Source: an uncultured Flavobacterium sp. (GTDB taxonomy: Bacteria > Bacteroidota > Bacteroidia > Flavobacteriales > Flavobacteriaceae). Taken from it: a stretch of DNA of 13,480 bases. This document shows, in pieces, positions 1 through 7,252 of this stretch (positions are counted from its first letter, which is position 1; each line of letters begins with the position of its first letter). Position numbers and translations under genes: made by a program. The notes under the pieces were generated by a model. That model was given only the letters and a program-made list of their open reading frames with translations. It was not told the DNA's origin and ran no database searches. The DNA lies in contig NZ_CAMLMK010000072.1 of assembly GCF_946481155.1 (NCBI RefSeq), positions 1-13,480 of the forward strand, read 5' to 3'.

Positions 1-1
1 C

Positions 2-523
2 ATAACGGATGCAAATGGATGTACGGCTACAGAAACATTTACAATCACAGAACCAAGTATCATCGATAATACTGTAGTATTAGCCGGAACAACCTTAACG
101 GCAAATCAAAATGGTGCTACTTATCAGTGGATTGATTGCAACAATGGCAATATCGCAATTGGAGGCGCAACTAACCAAAGTTACACTCCAATAATTACTG
201 GTAATTACGCAGTGATCGTTACTGTTGGTTCTTGTTCAGCAACCTCTTCCTGTACTGTTGTATTAGACACTGAAAATTTTGAATTGCATAATGAATTCAT
301 AATTTACCCTAATCCAAGTAATGGCATTATCAATATCAAATCTGATTTTGACGGTCATTTTCAAATTGTTAATCAGCTAGGACAAATCGTTAAAGCTTTT
401 GATGCGCAGGCCGGAATTGAAAAAACAATTGCAATTGAAAATGTATCTGGTGGCATTTATTATTTAATCGGTCAAACCAATAATGGTACAATCGTAAATA
501 AAAAGATAATCCTTAATCGATAA
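2..523 (+). CDS. C-terminal part of a type IX-secreted surface protein (5' end outside window)
   Basis: The frame is open from the window edge to TAA at 521-523, giving 173 residues of a longer protein; the first in-frame ATG (212) is internal. The first ~18 residues (ending GCTATETFTITEP) look like the end of a SprB-type adhesin repeat. Residues ~20-90 form an Ig-like or PKD-like segment with YQW, a TGNYAV strand and paired cysteines, common in Bacteroidota adhesins. The last ~75 residues are a type A T9SS sorting domain: YPNPSNG, then IVNQLGQIV, a GIYYL strand and a short basic end (KKIILNR). Such domains direct export across the outer membrane and are removed, with the product attached to the surface or released. 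The function of the missing N-terminal part cannot be judged; adhesin or gliding-associated protein is most likely given the repeat. A terminator follows. Confidence 0.9.
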   Translation: MTDANGCTATETFTITEPSIIDNTVVLAGTTLTANQNGATYQWIDCNNGNIAIGGATNQSYTPIITGNYAVIVTVGSCSATSSCTVVLDTENFELHNEFIIYPNPSNGIINIKSDFDGHFQIVNQLGQIVKAFDAQAGIEKTIAIENVSGGIYYLIGQTNNGTIVNKKIILNR

Positions 524-539
524 GCATATCAATTTTCTG

Positions 540-574
540 AAAACAGGTAAGTTTCATCGCTTACCTGTTTTTTT
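540..574 (+). terminator. Rho-independent terminator of the surface-protein gene
   Basis: A perfect 11-bp stem pairs AAACAGGTAAG (541-551) with CTTACCTGTTT (560-570). The loop is 8 nt and a run of seven T ends at 574. It starts 16 nt after the stop codon. Confidence 0.9.
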
Positions 575-643
575 ATTTCCAAATTTTAAAATTTGTAAGT
601 AAAATCAGGTATTTCTACTTATAAATTTTATAGAATTAATAGA

Positions 644-651
644 TAGCTTTG
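644..651 (+). promoter_or_regulatory. Candidate promoter -7 element (TAGCTTTG) for the PsiD-like decarboxylase
   Basis: TAGCTTTG matches the Bacteroidota sigma-70 -7 consensus TAnnTTTG and lies 29 nt before the ATG at 681, downstream of the preceding terminator. No clear -33 TTG is present at the usual spacing, so the call rests on the -7 match and position. Confidence 0.4.
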
Positions 652-680
652 GACTGAATGTCTAACTAAACTACAGCCTC

Positions 681-1955
681 ATGGAAAATTTAAACCTTAT
701 AGAAAAGAGTTCAGCGCCCTACAGAGTAGGTAAATGGCTGCCTACCGACCAGGCAATTCTTGACAGCTGGTTAAATAATTTAATCTTAGAATCACAGACC
801 CTGAGAAAACCGCTTCTACCGGTAATACAGGAATTTAAAGACTTAATTGAAAACGATACGGAACTGTTTATGCTATGCAATCAAATGTTTGAGCAGGTTC
901 CTCATAAACCACCATACAATAACGATCCTACAGGGAAACCTCAGGTAAGAAGTTATCTGGTTATGCTTGATTTACTGAACATCATCATGACAAAAGCACC
1001 GGAATTTAATGAAACTGGACTTGTCGGTTTTCCTATCAATGCCATTTTTGACTGGTCTATGGGAACTTCCGGAGGTTATGCCTTTTTCTTAAATGAGAAA
1101 GTGAACAAGCAATTAAAAAAGATCTTAAATGAATGGGGGAAATTTTTAACTTCCGCAGATTCCTGCTCGGTTTTAAATAAAAATCCTCAAACGGGATGGT
1201 TCGGAACGGACGCGATGGAGGCAATGCCAAATTTTGATAAAGAATTTAAATGCCAACCGGAATTGCTGCACCATGGTTTTACTTCCTGGGATGATTTCTT
1301 TACAAGAGAATTTAGAGATGGTCAACGCCCAATAGCAGCACCACACGATAATACTATAATAACTAATGCCTGCGAATCTGCTCCTTACCGTGTAGCAGAA
1401 AATGTAAAATACAGAAACAAATTTTGGATAAAGGCACAACCATACTCGCTAAGAGATATGCTGCAGGATGATCCTTATACGGAAAAATTTGTGGGTGGAA
1501 CGATCTATCAGGCTTTTCTAAGTGCCTTGAGTTACCATAGATGGCACAGTCCGGTAAGCGGGAAAATCGTCAAAGCCTATGTTATTGACGGAACCTATTA
1601 CTCGGAAACCTTAGCGGAAGGATTTGATCCAGCCGGTCCAAACGAATCTCAGGGATATATTACTGAAGTAGCTACCAGAGCCTTAATTTTCATTGAAGCC
1701 GATAATCCGGCTATCGGGTTAATGTGTTTCATGGCTGTTGGTATGGCCGAAGTTTCAACTTGTGAGATTACTGTTTCAGTTGGGCAATATGTCAATAAAG
1801 GTGAACAATTGGGTATGTTCCATTTCGGAGGATCAACGCACTGCTTACTTTTTGGTCCTCAGGTTAAATTAGAATTTGACCTGCACGGTCAGACACCGGG
1901 ACTAAACTCAAGCAACATCAACTTAAACTCGGTAATAGCAAGAGTGATAAGTTAA
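681..1955 (+). CDS. PsiD-like pyruvoyl-dependent decarboxylase (phosphatidylserine decarboxylase superfamily)
   Basis: This 424-residue protein belongs to the phosphatidylserine decarboxylase (PSD) superfamily, whose members self-cleave to make a pyruvoyl cofactor. The N-terminal ~190 residues resemble the extra domain found in fungal PsiD-like enzymes (IQEFKDLIEND at ~49-59). The catalytic part follows: DDFFTREFRDG at 204-214, NACES at 229-233, HRWHSPVSGKI at 286-296, then FIEADN and GMAEVSTCE, and the cleavage motif FGGST at 382-386. Cleavage would fall between G384 and S385, leaving a large beta chain and a 40-residue alpha chain. Ordinary PSDs carry an ADG aspartate where this protein has CES, and GGST replaces the usual LGST. 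Both changes match, from memory, the tryptophan decarboxylase PsiD subfamily. I see no membrane segment, and the length is close to PsiD (~440) rather than short bacterial PSDs. The substrate is uncertain: an aromatic amino acid or another free amino acid is as plausible as phosphatidylserine. It is probably cotranscribed with the gene at 2001. Confidence 0.85.
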   Translation: MENLNLIEKSSAPYRVGKWLPTDQAILDSWLNNLILESQTLRKPLLPVIQEFKDLIENDTELFMLCNQMFEQVPHKPPYNNDPTGKPQVRSYLVMLDLLNIIMTKAPEFNETGLVGFPINAIFDWSMGTSGGYAFFLNEKVNKQLKKILNEWGKFLTSADSCSVLNKNPQTGWFGTDAMEAMPNFDKEFKCQPELLHHGFTSWDDFFTREFRDGQRPIAAPHDNTIITNACESAPYRVAENVKYRNKFWIKAQPYSLRDMLQDDPYTEKFVGGTIYQAFLSALSYHRWHSPVSGKIVKAYVIDGTYYSETLAEGFDPAGPNESQGYITEVATRALIFIEADNPAIGLMCFMAVGMAEVSTCEITVSVGQYVNKGEQLGMFHFGGSTHCLLFGPQVKLEFDLHGQTPGLNSSNINLNSVIARVIS

Positions 1956-2000
1956 CCACACTTTTTAAATAAGTAAATCAACCAATTAATTATAAATATT

Positions 2001-2423
2001 ATGTCAGATCAAAAATCACAAACCGCCAGCGTAGCAACAGCTGTGCCATCACAAGCAACATTTACATTAGTTTTAAGCGAATTAATGAAAGGGACAAGCC
2101 CGGTAATTGCAAATGCAAAATGTGTCTTCTCCTATAAGTGGGATTTCACTACAAACATGGGTCTTGCTACTTTAGAGTCAATCGACAATTGCGTGGTTAA
2201 TATCACTATGCACCCACTGGGGATTAAAGGATATTTGGATTTCATGTCGGATATGGAGCCAACTTCTTATGTTATCAACGGACAACGTGTGGTACTGAAC
2301 AGAATTATATTAGACATCGTTTTGGCTACTAATGAAAGAAGTGCCGGTATTATGTTCAATCAAGACGGAAGTGTCATACAAACCACTCCGAATTTTGATA
2401 ATTCTAACAGTGCTAAGTTTTAA
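2001..2423 (+). CDS. Unrecognised 140-residue protein downstream of the PsiD-like gene
   Basis: I do not recognise this family. The ATG at 2001 lies 45 nt after the decarboxylase stop with no terminator between, and a strong terminator follows, so the two genes probably form one transcript. The first ~18 residues are polar and Ser/Ala/Gln-rich (disordered-looking), residues ~20-115 alternate hydrophobic and polar in a pattern suggesting beta strands, and the Asn/Ser-rich tail (NFDNSNSAKF) looks flexible. There is no signal peptide, membrane segment or lipobox, so it is predicted cytoplasmic. Two cysteines (~42 and ~64) show no metal-binding spacing. A role linked to the decarboxylase is inferred only from adjacency. 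Confidence 0.75.
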   Translation: MSDQKSQTASVATAVPSQATFTLVLSELMKGTSPVIANAKCVFSYKWDFTTNMGLATLESIDNCVVNITMHPLGIKGYLDFMSDMEPTSYVINGQRVVLNRIILDIVLATNERSAGIMFNQDGSVIQTTPNFDNSNSAKF

Positions 2424-2460
2424 GGAAACCTTTTAATGGAACACATTATTTGAGAAAAAC

Positions 2461-2489
2461 AAAAAGCTGTCTTTTGGGACAGCTTTTTT
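2461..2489. terminator. Bidirectional terminator between the PsiD-like operon and dnaB
   Basis: The stem AAAAAGCTGTC (2461-2471) pairs with GACAGCTTTTT (2478-2488) around a 6-nt loop. A T-run lies on one side and an A-run on the other, so it can end transcripts from both converging units. It sits 38 nt after the rightward stop and 24 nt beyond the dnaB stop. Confidence 0.9.
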
Positions 2490-2512
2490 ATGGATACGCA
2501 TTCTTGAATCAA

Positions 2513-4057
2513 TTAAAACGGAACATCGCTGTCGTCGTCAAAATTGTTCATATTACTTCCAAAGGCTTCGTTTGCCGAAGGAAGGTTTTTGGTAATAAAC
2601 GGATTATCGTCCATATTCATACGCGATGGCAAATCATCAAACGATGACTGATGATCATCTAAATTGTCAAACTTACCTAAGTTTCCGATAAACTTCAATC
2701 GGATATTGTCCAAGCCACCATTACGGTGTTTTGCAACGATAAACTCAGCCTGACCTTGTGTTGGTGAGCGCTCTTCATCATCCCATTCGTCAATTTTATA
2801 ATATTCTGGTCGGTAGATGAACGAAACGATGTCGGCATCCTGCTCAATCGCACCCGATTCACGTAAGTCGGATAACAATGGTCGTTTACTGGCGCCACGC
2901 GTTTCCACAGCACGGGACAACTGCGAAAGGGCAATCACCGGAACACCTAATTCTTTTGCCAGGGCTTTTAAATTTCGGGAAATGGTTGAGATTTCCTGCT
3001 CACGGTTTCCGCCTCCTTTTCCGTTTCCGCCTGCGGTCATCAGCTGAAGGTAATCGATTACGATCATCTTGATACCGTATTGTGACGCCAATCGACGCGC
3101 TTTGGCACGTAAATCGAAAATGGAAAGCGATGGTGTGTCGTCAATGTATAAAGGCGCTTTTTCCAGATCTTTTACTTTGATGGAAAGCTGTTCCCATTCG
3201 TGTTTTTCCAGTTTTCCGGTACGCAGTTTTTCCGAAGATAAACCGGTTTCCGAAGAAATCAAACGCGTAATCAGCTGAACGGAAGACATCTCCAGCGAGA
3301 ATAAAGCAACCGGGGCACCTGCATCAATAGCCATATTTCGTGCCATTGAAAGTACGAATGCGGTCTTACCCATACCCGGACGCGCTGCAATAATAATCAA
3401 ATCGGAAGGCTGCCAACCTGAAGTTAACTTGTCCAAATCGTGGAATCCTGTTGGAATTCCGCTCAGACCTTCTTTATTAGCGATTTCTTCAATTCGTTTT
3501 TTCGCCTGGATTACCAAACTTTGCGCCGTTTCCGAGCTACGTTTGATATTTCCCTGCGTCACTTCATATAATTTCGATTCCGCTTTATCCAATAAATCGA
3601 AAACGTCAGTAGTCTCGTCATAGGATTCTTCGATGATTTCCGATGAGATACGGATCAGGCTTCGTTGAATGTATTTCTGAAGAATGATTCTCGAGTGAAA
3701 TTCGATATGCGCCGAAGACGATATCTTTTGCGTTAACTGAATCAGGTAAAAATCACCTCCTGATAATTCTAATTTTGCATTCTTTTTTAACTGTGCCGAA
3801 ACTGTTAATAAGTCAATCGGCTGAGTATCATTGAACAACTGCACAATCGCCTCGAAGATGTATTTGTGAGCATCTTTGTAAAAGGCATCAGGTTGCAGAA
3901 TATCGATAACCTCGTCTACTCCTTTTTTATCGATCATCATAGCGCCAAGCACCGCCTCTTCAAGGTCAAGCGCCTGTGGTGGCAACTTCCCTTTTTCGAG
4001 ATTGATGATAGTAGTTTTATCTACTTTGTAAGGGTTTATATTCTTGAGGTTTTCCAT
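2513..4057 (-). CDS. dnaB: Replicative DNA helicase DnaB
   Basis: This is the hexameric 5'-3' helicase that unwinds DNA at the replication fork and recruits primase. The 514-residue protein has the N-terminal DnaB domain at ~25-130 (LPPQALDLEEAVLGAMM), a linker, and a RecA-like ATPase core from ~195. Visible motifs are Walker A ARPGMGKT (225-232), SLEMS (254-258), Walker B VIDYLQL (333-339), the ALSQLSR segment (~376-382), SDLRESGAIEQDAD (396-409) and KHRNG (443-447). There is no intein, and the length is normal for the family plus a tail. The C-terminal ~45 residues are Asn/Asp-rich and end NNFDDDSDVPF, like the acidic tip of single-strand binding protein. The start at 4057 gives MENLKNINPYK, which fits the expected flavobacterial N-terminus. 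The gene appears to be its own unit, since a terminator lies between it and accA upstream. Confidence 0.97.
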   Translation of the reverse strand: MENLKNINPYKVDKTTIINLEKGKLPPQALDLEEAVLGAMMIDKKGVDEVIDILQPDAFYKDAHKYIFEAIVQLFNDTQPIDLLTVSAQLKKNAKLELSGGDFYLIQLTQKISSSAHIEFHSRIILQKYIQRSLIRISSEIIEESYDETTDVFDLLDKAESKLYEVTQGNIKRSSETAQSLVIQAKKRIEEIANKEGLSGIPTGFHDLDKLTSGWQPSDLIIIAARPGMGKTAFVLSMARNMAIDAGAPVALFSLEMSSVQLITRLISSETGLSSEKLRTGKLEKHEWEQLSIKVKDLEKAPLYIDDTPSLSIFDLRAKARRLASQYGIKMIVIDYLQLMTAGGNGKGGGNREQEISTISRNLKALAKELGVPVIALSQLSRAVETRGASKRPLLSDLRESGAIEQDADIVSFIYRPEYYKIDEWDDEERSPTQGQAEFIVAKHRNGGLDNIRLKFIGNLGKFDNLDDHQSSFDDLPSRMNMDDNPFITKNLPSANEAFGSNMNNFDDDSDVPF

Positions 4058-4094
4058 GGTGCTAAGGTAGCCAATTTTTAGAAAAAATAAATTT

Positions 4095-4144
4095 TGAGTT
4101 GTTAATAAGACAGTGTTGACAACTCACTTTTCATTGTTAATAAG
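4095..4144. repeat. Short direct and inverted repeats upstream of dnaB
   Basis: TTGTTAATAAG occurs twice in direct orientation (4099-4109 and 4134-4144). The first copy overlaps an inverted repeat, TGAGTTGT (4095-4102) with ACAACTCA (4119-4126). The segment lies in the dnaB upstream region and could hold protein-binding sites. On the minus strand the repeat reads CTTATTAACAA, which shares seven of nine positions with the DnaA box TTATCCACA. Confidence 0.5.
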
Positions 4145-4146
4145 TC

Positions 4147-4177
4147 AAAAAAAATCCGAAGCAGCAAGGCTTCGGAT
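4147..4177 (-). terminator. Terminator of accA
   Basis: Read on the minus strand, ATCCGAAGC (4177-4169) pairs with GCTTCGGAT (4162-4154) around a 6-nt loop, followed by a run of T matching the eight A at 4147-4154. It begins 24 nt beyond the accA stop and separates accA from dnaB. Confidence 0.9.
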
Positions 4178-4201
4178 GATAGGTTTCGCGAGCAAGGGAT
4201 T

Positions 4202-5155
4202 TTACTCCTTATATTCACCCATTTTGCTGTATTTATCCATTCTTTGAGCTACCAGTGCTTCTGTTGATAAGTCTTTCAGTTCACTGTATGCTTTCATGAT
4301 ATACTGCTCTACCGTTTTGAAGGTAGTCTCTCTGTCATAATGCGCTCCGCCAAGTGGTTCAGGGATAATATCGTCTACTAATTTTTGCTTTTTCATGTCT
4401 GAAGAGGTAAGCTTCAATGCTTCAGCTGCCTGCTCTTTGTATTCCCAGCTTTTCCAAAGGATTGAAGAACAAGATTCTGGTGAAATTACCGAATACCATG
4501 TGTTTTCCATCATCAATACTTTATCTCCAACACCTATTCCTAAGGCACCACCCGAAGCTCCTTCCCCAACAATAACAGAAATGATAGGCACTTTTAAGCG
4601 GATCATTTCAAAAATGTTACGGGCAATGGCTTCTCCCTGACCTCTTTCTTCAGCTTCAAGTCCCGGATAGGCTCCCGGAGTATCAATTAAAGTGATTACA
4701 GGAATTCCGAATTTCTCGGCCATTTTCATTAAACGAAGTGCTTTTCTGTAGCCTTCCGGATTCGCCATACCGAAATTACGGAACTGACGCGTTTTAGTAT
4801 TGTATCCTTTTTGCTGACCCACAATCATGAACGATTGTCCTGCTATTTTCCCAAGTCCGCCAATCATGGCTTTATCGTCTTTCACGCCTCTGTCTCCAAA
4901 AAGCTCTAAGAAAGTCTCTCCACACAAAGCTCTCACGTGATCCATCGTATAAGGACGGTTCGGGTGTCTTGAAAGCTGAACACGTTGCCATGCGGTTAGA
5001 TTCTTGTATATATCTATCTTAGTTTCCTCTAATTTTTTCTCGATTTGCTTGCACGTATTGGTAACATCAATATCCGATTCCTGACCGATAGCCTGACATT
5101 TTTCCAATTGTTCTTCAAGCTCTTTAATCGGAAGTTCAAAATCTAAGTATTCCAT
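4202..5155 (-). CDS. accA: Acetyl-CoA carboxylase carboxyltransferase subunit alpha
   Basis: AccA and AccD form the carboxyltransferase that moves CO2 from carboxybiotin to acetyl-CoA, giving malonyl-CoA for fatty acid synthesis. The 317-residue protein has the usual N-terminal helical segment ([17 protein letters not shown]), then [11 protein letters not shown] (63-73), ELFGDRG (84-90), the glycine-rich active-site segments DTPGAYPG (158-165) and [10 protein letters not shown] (197-206), and [15 protein letters not shown] (221-235). An in-frame ATG 51 nt upstream (5206) would add 17 residues (MKILSLWLK...). I prefer 5155 because [10 protein letters not shown] is the usual family start, and because a promoter-like TATCTTTG at 5189-5196 lies inside that extension and would start transcription too late to include it. 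The gene follows the transporter gene by 73 nt and has its own terminator. accD is not in the window. Confidence 0.95.
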   Translation of the reverse strand: MEYLDFELPIKELEEQLEKCQAIGQESDIDVTNTCKQIEKKLEETKIDIYKNLTAWQRVQLSRHPNRPYTMDHVRALCGETFLELFGDRGVKDDKAMIGGLGKIAGQSFMIVGQQKGYNTKTRQFRNFGMANPEGYRKALRLMKMAEKFGIPVITLIDTPGAYPGLEAEERGQGEAIARNIFEMIRLKVPIISVIVGEGASGGALGIGVGDKVLMMENTWYSVISPESCSSILWKSWEYKEQAAEALKLTSSDMKKQKLVDDIIPEPLGGAHYDRETTFKTVEQYIMKAYSELKDLSTEALVAQRMDKYSKMGEYKE

Positions 5156-5188
5156 TTTGTCTGATTCTTTTGATTTTAGTTTGAGCCA

Positions 5189-5196
5189 CAAAGATA
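5189..5196 (-). promoter_or_regulatory. accA: Candidate accA promoter -7 element (TATCTTTG)
   Basis: On the minus strand this reads TATCTTTG, a full match to TAnnTTTG, 33 nt before the chosen accA start. The same octamer precedes tgt. The nearest TTG upstream is only 14 nt away, shorter than the usual ~20, so the -33 element is unclear. Confidence 0.5.
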
Positions 5197-5228
5197 AAAT
5201 TTTCATTTTACAATGCGGAAACTATTTA

Positions 5229-6116
5229 TTAATTAGTTTTAACTTTCTTATAATTCTTGATTACGCCGTTTAATATTACTGTCGCCAATATTATCGAGGC
5301 TCCCAGATAGAATTCCTGGCTCATTTTTTCGCTTTCGCTGAAAACCAATATCCCCAGTATAATACCGTAAATAGGTTCAAGATTGATGGTCAGCATTACT
5401 GTGTAAGGCGTTAAATATTTCATCACTTTTACCGAAGCCAGAAAAGCATAAGCCGTACAGACGGACCCCAAAACAAACAGCCACATCAGATCCTTCATGG
5501 AAACCTGAAAAAATTCTGCGGTAAAACTTCCCGAAAACAGCAGGTAAATCGAAAAAAAACCGACGCCGCCTAACAGTTCATAAAAGGTAATAACGGCCGC
5601 ATTATTATATTTGGCAAACTTCCCGTTAATGACTGAAAATAAGGCCGATAAAAAAGCCGAAATCAATGCCACTATAATACCTTCAACATAATTTCCTTCC
5701 ACATTGAAAATGATTCCGAGTCCAAGTACCATCAATAATCCAAAGAAAACTTCATAGAGCACAATTTTTTTTCCATAGAAAATCGGCTCTAAAATAGAGG
5801 CGAACAAAGCACCGGTTGACATACAGGCAAGGGTTACTGAAATATTGGAGACTTTGATCGCCTGGAAAAACGTAAACCAATGGAGGGCAATGACCAGTCC
5901 GGAAAACAGGAATCCAAACAATAGCCGCTTGGAAAGGTCTAACCCGATATTTTTAATTTTGATGTAAAGAAAAATAATGGCAACCGCAATAAGCATTCGG
6001 TACCAGACTAACGGCAGTGCGTCTAAAGTAATCAGTTTTCCTAAAACCGCTGTAAAACCCCAAACGAATACTATGAAATGGAGATGGAAATAACTTTTTA
6101 GTTTATCGCTTGGCAT
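5229..6116 (-). CDS. EamA/DMT-family inner-membrane transporter
   Basis: This 295-residue protein is hydrophobic nearly throughout and fits ten transmembrane helices arranged as two EamA repeats (~12-138 and ~145-288). Each repeat carries the LEPI signature in its second half (109-112 and 246-249). Others in this drug/metabolite transporter superfamily export amino acids, nucleotides or other small metabolites; the substrate cannot be read from the sequence. The start at 6116 overlaps the end of the upstream permease gene by 14 nt (ATGCCAAGCGATAA holds both the start and the other gene's stop), so translation is probably coupled. The short Lys-rich C-terminus (KNYKKVKTN) fits a cytoplasmic end. 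Confidence 0.92.
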   Translation of the reverse strand: MPSDKLKSYFHLHFIVFVWGFTAVLGKLITLDALPLVWYRMLIAVAIIFLYIKIKNIGLDLSKRLLFGFLFSGLVIALHWFTFFQAIKVSNISVTLACMSTGALFASILEPIFYGKKIVLYEVFFGLLMVLGLGIIFNVEGNYVEGIIVALISAFLSALFSVINGKFAKYNNAAVITFYELLGGVGFFSIYLLFSGSFTAEFFQVSMKDLMWLFVLGSVCTAYAFLASVKVMKYLTPYTVMLTINLEPIYGIILGILVFSESEKMSQEFYLGASIILATVILNGVIKNYKKVKTN

Positions 6117-7179
6117 TTCTGAGGAGATAAATTGCTAAAATCCCGAATATTACGTTAGGAAACCATACGGCTACCAACGGAGGAATACTGGAAGCTTCGG
6201 CTAAAACCCCAAAAATCTTTTCAAAGAAAATAAAGGTGAACGCAAAAGCAATACCCAAAGCCAGGTTGACTCCCATACCCCCTCTTCGTTTCATGGCTGA
6301 AACCGCTACTGCGATAATTGTCAAAATAAAGGCAGAAACGGGAAGACTATACTTTCTGTATTTTACAACCAAATAGGTATTGATATTTGAAGATCCTCTT
6401 GTTTTTTCTTTTTCGATGAAGCGGTTCAGTTCGCCCAATGTCATTGTTTCCGCGATATAAACGACCGGTGTCAAATCATCAATGTCGAAATCAAGCTTCA
6501 TTTTTCGTTGCTCCTGTGAAAGCAGCTGATCATCTAATTCGCCAACCGTTCGCTTTTTGAAACCATACAAAGTATAGGTACTGTCGGCTTCATTCCATTT
6601 GATGCGGTTCGCAACTATTTTATACTCTAACTTGTCGCCTTTGAATTTTTCCAGGGAGAAATTAAAACCCATTTTAGACATATAGTTGAAGTTGCTCACG
6701 TAAATAAACTGATCCTTGCTGATTTGTCGGTACACATCCTGGTTTTCCCGAACTTTTGGATTGTTTTTCAGATAAGTATATCTAAAATCGTTGTACCCTT
6801 TACTGGCATTCGGCACCAGAAAGAATCCCATTATCAGGGAAAATATCGAAACCATGGTAGCCCCAATAATATAAGGACGCAGAAATCGGGTAAAGGAAAT
6901 CCCCGAGCTCAGAATGGCAATAATCTCTGTATTGTTGGCCAATTTCGAAGTAAACCAGATCACCGATAAGAACAGGAATATCGGGAACAGCATGTTGGCA
7001 AAATAAATCGTAAAATGAAAATAATAGATCGCAACATCAACGAAAGGAACTTTGTTCTCGATCATTTTGTTCACTTTCTCAGAAATATCGATTACAATCC
7101 CAATAGGAATAAACAGCAATAACATTACTGTAAAGGTCCCTAAATAGCGCTTTAAAATATATTTATCGATTATCTTCAT
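6103..7179 (-). CDS. LptF/LptG-family permease (YjgP/YjgQ)
   Basis: LptF and LptG are the membrane subunits of the LptBFGC transporter that extracts lipopolysaccharide from the inner membrane and feeds it to the periplasmic bridge. The 358-residue protein has the expected plan: TM1 ~12-31, TM2 ~52-78, a cytoplasmic coupling helix (TEIIAILSSGIS, 84-95) contacting the ATPase, TM3 ~101-123, a periplasmic beta-jellyroll domain ~125-265, then TM4 ~277-297, TM5 ~302-326 and TM6 ~333-354. Bacteroidota often encode such permeases singly, and I cannot tell LptF from LptG here, so no symbol is given. The gene is separated from tgt by 73 nt filled with a repeat array and overlaps the EamA transporter gene by 14 nt. 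Confidence 0.93.
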   Translation of the reverse strand: MKIIDKYILKRYLGTFTVMLLLFIPIGIVIDISEKVNKMIENKVPFVDVAIYYFHFTIYFANMLFPIFLFLSVIWFTSKLANNTEIIAILSSGISFTRFLRPYIIGATMVSIFSLIMGFFLVPNASKGYNDFRYTYLKNNPKVRENQDVYRQISKDQFIYVSNFNYMSKMGFNFSLEKFKGDKLEYKIVANRIKWNEADSTYTLYGFKKRTVGELDDQLLSQEQRKMKLDFDIDDLTPVVYIAETMTLGELNRFIEKEKTRGSSNINTYLVVKYRKYSLPVSAFILTIIAVAVSAMKRRGGMGVNLALGIAFAFTFIFFEKIFGVLAEASSIPPLVAVWFPNVIFGILAIYLLRNAKR

Positions 7180-7180
7180 C

Positions 7181-7251
7181 TATTGAATTTAGAGTTTAGA
7201 ACTTAGAATTTAGAATAGAAAAACTTCTAATCTCAAATTTCTAACTTCACA
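7181..7251. repeat. Inverted array with a 7-nt period filling the tgt-permease spacer
   Basis: On the plus strand, 7-nt units run from 7181 to 7215: TATTGAA, TTTAGAG, TTTAGAA, CTTAGAA, TTTAGAA. After a short A-rich centre (7216-7223) come units in the opposite sense: CTTCTAA, TCTCAAA, TTTCTAA, CTTCACA (7224-7251). The two halves are largely complementary, so a transcript reading through tgt would form a long imperfect hairpin. The array begins directly after the tgt stop codon and ends one nucleotide before the permease start. Confidence 0.8.
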
Positions 7252-7252
7252 A

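Noticed and set aside
212..523. A complete 103-residue gene starting at 212
   Set aside because: The same frame is open to the window edge and carries Ig-like and SprB-like sequence upstream, so this ATG is internal to a larger gene.
4062..4069. dnaB promoter -7 element (TACCTTAG on the minus strand)
   Set aside because: It has one mismatch to TAnnTTTG and lies only 4 nt from the start codon, which would need a nearly leaderless transcript; too weak to list.
2817..4081. Several rightward ORFs over dnaB
   Set aside because: They are antisense to a clear, full-length helicase gene, and their translations show no family features.
5156..5206. Upstream in-frame ATG extending accA by 17 residues
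   Set aside because: The added residues do not look like the family N-terminus, which begins at [10 protein letters not shown], and a promoter-like TATCTTTG lies inside the extension.
7181..7251. CRISPR array or transposon end at the heptad repeats
   Set aside because: Units are only 7 nt with no spacers, and there is no transposase gene or target-site duplication nearby.
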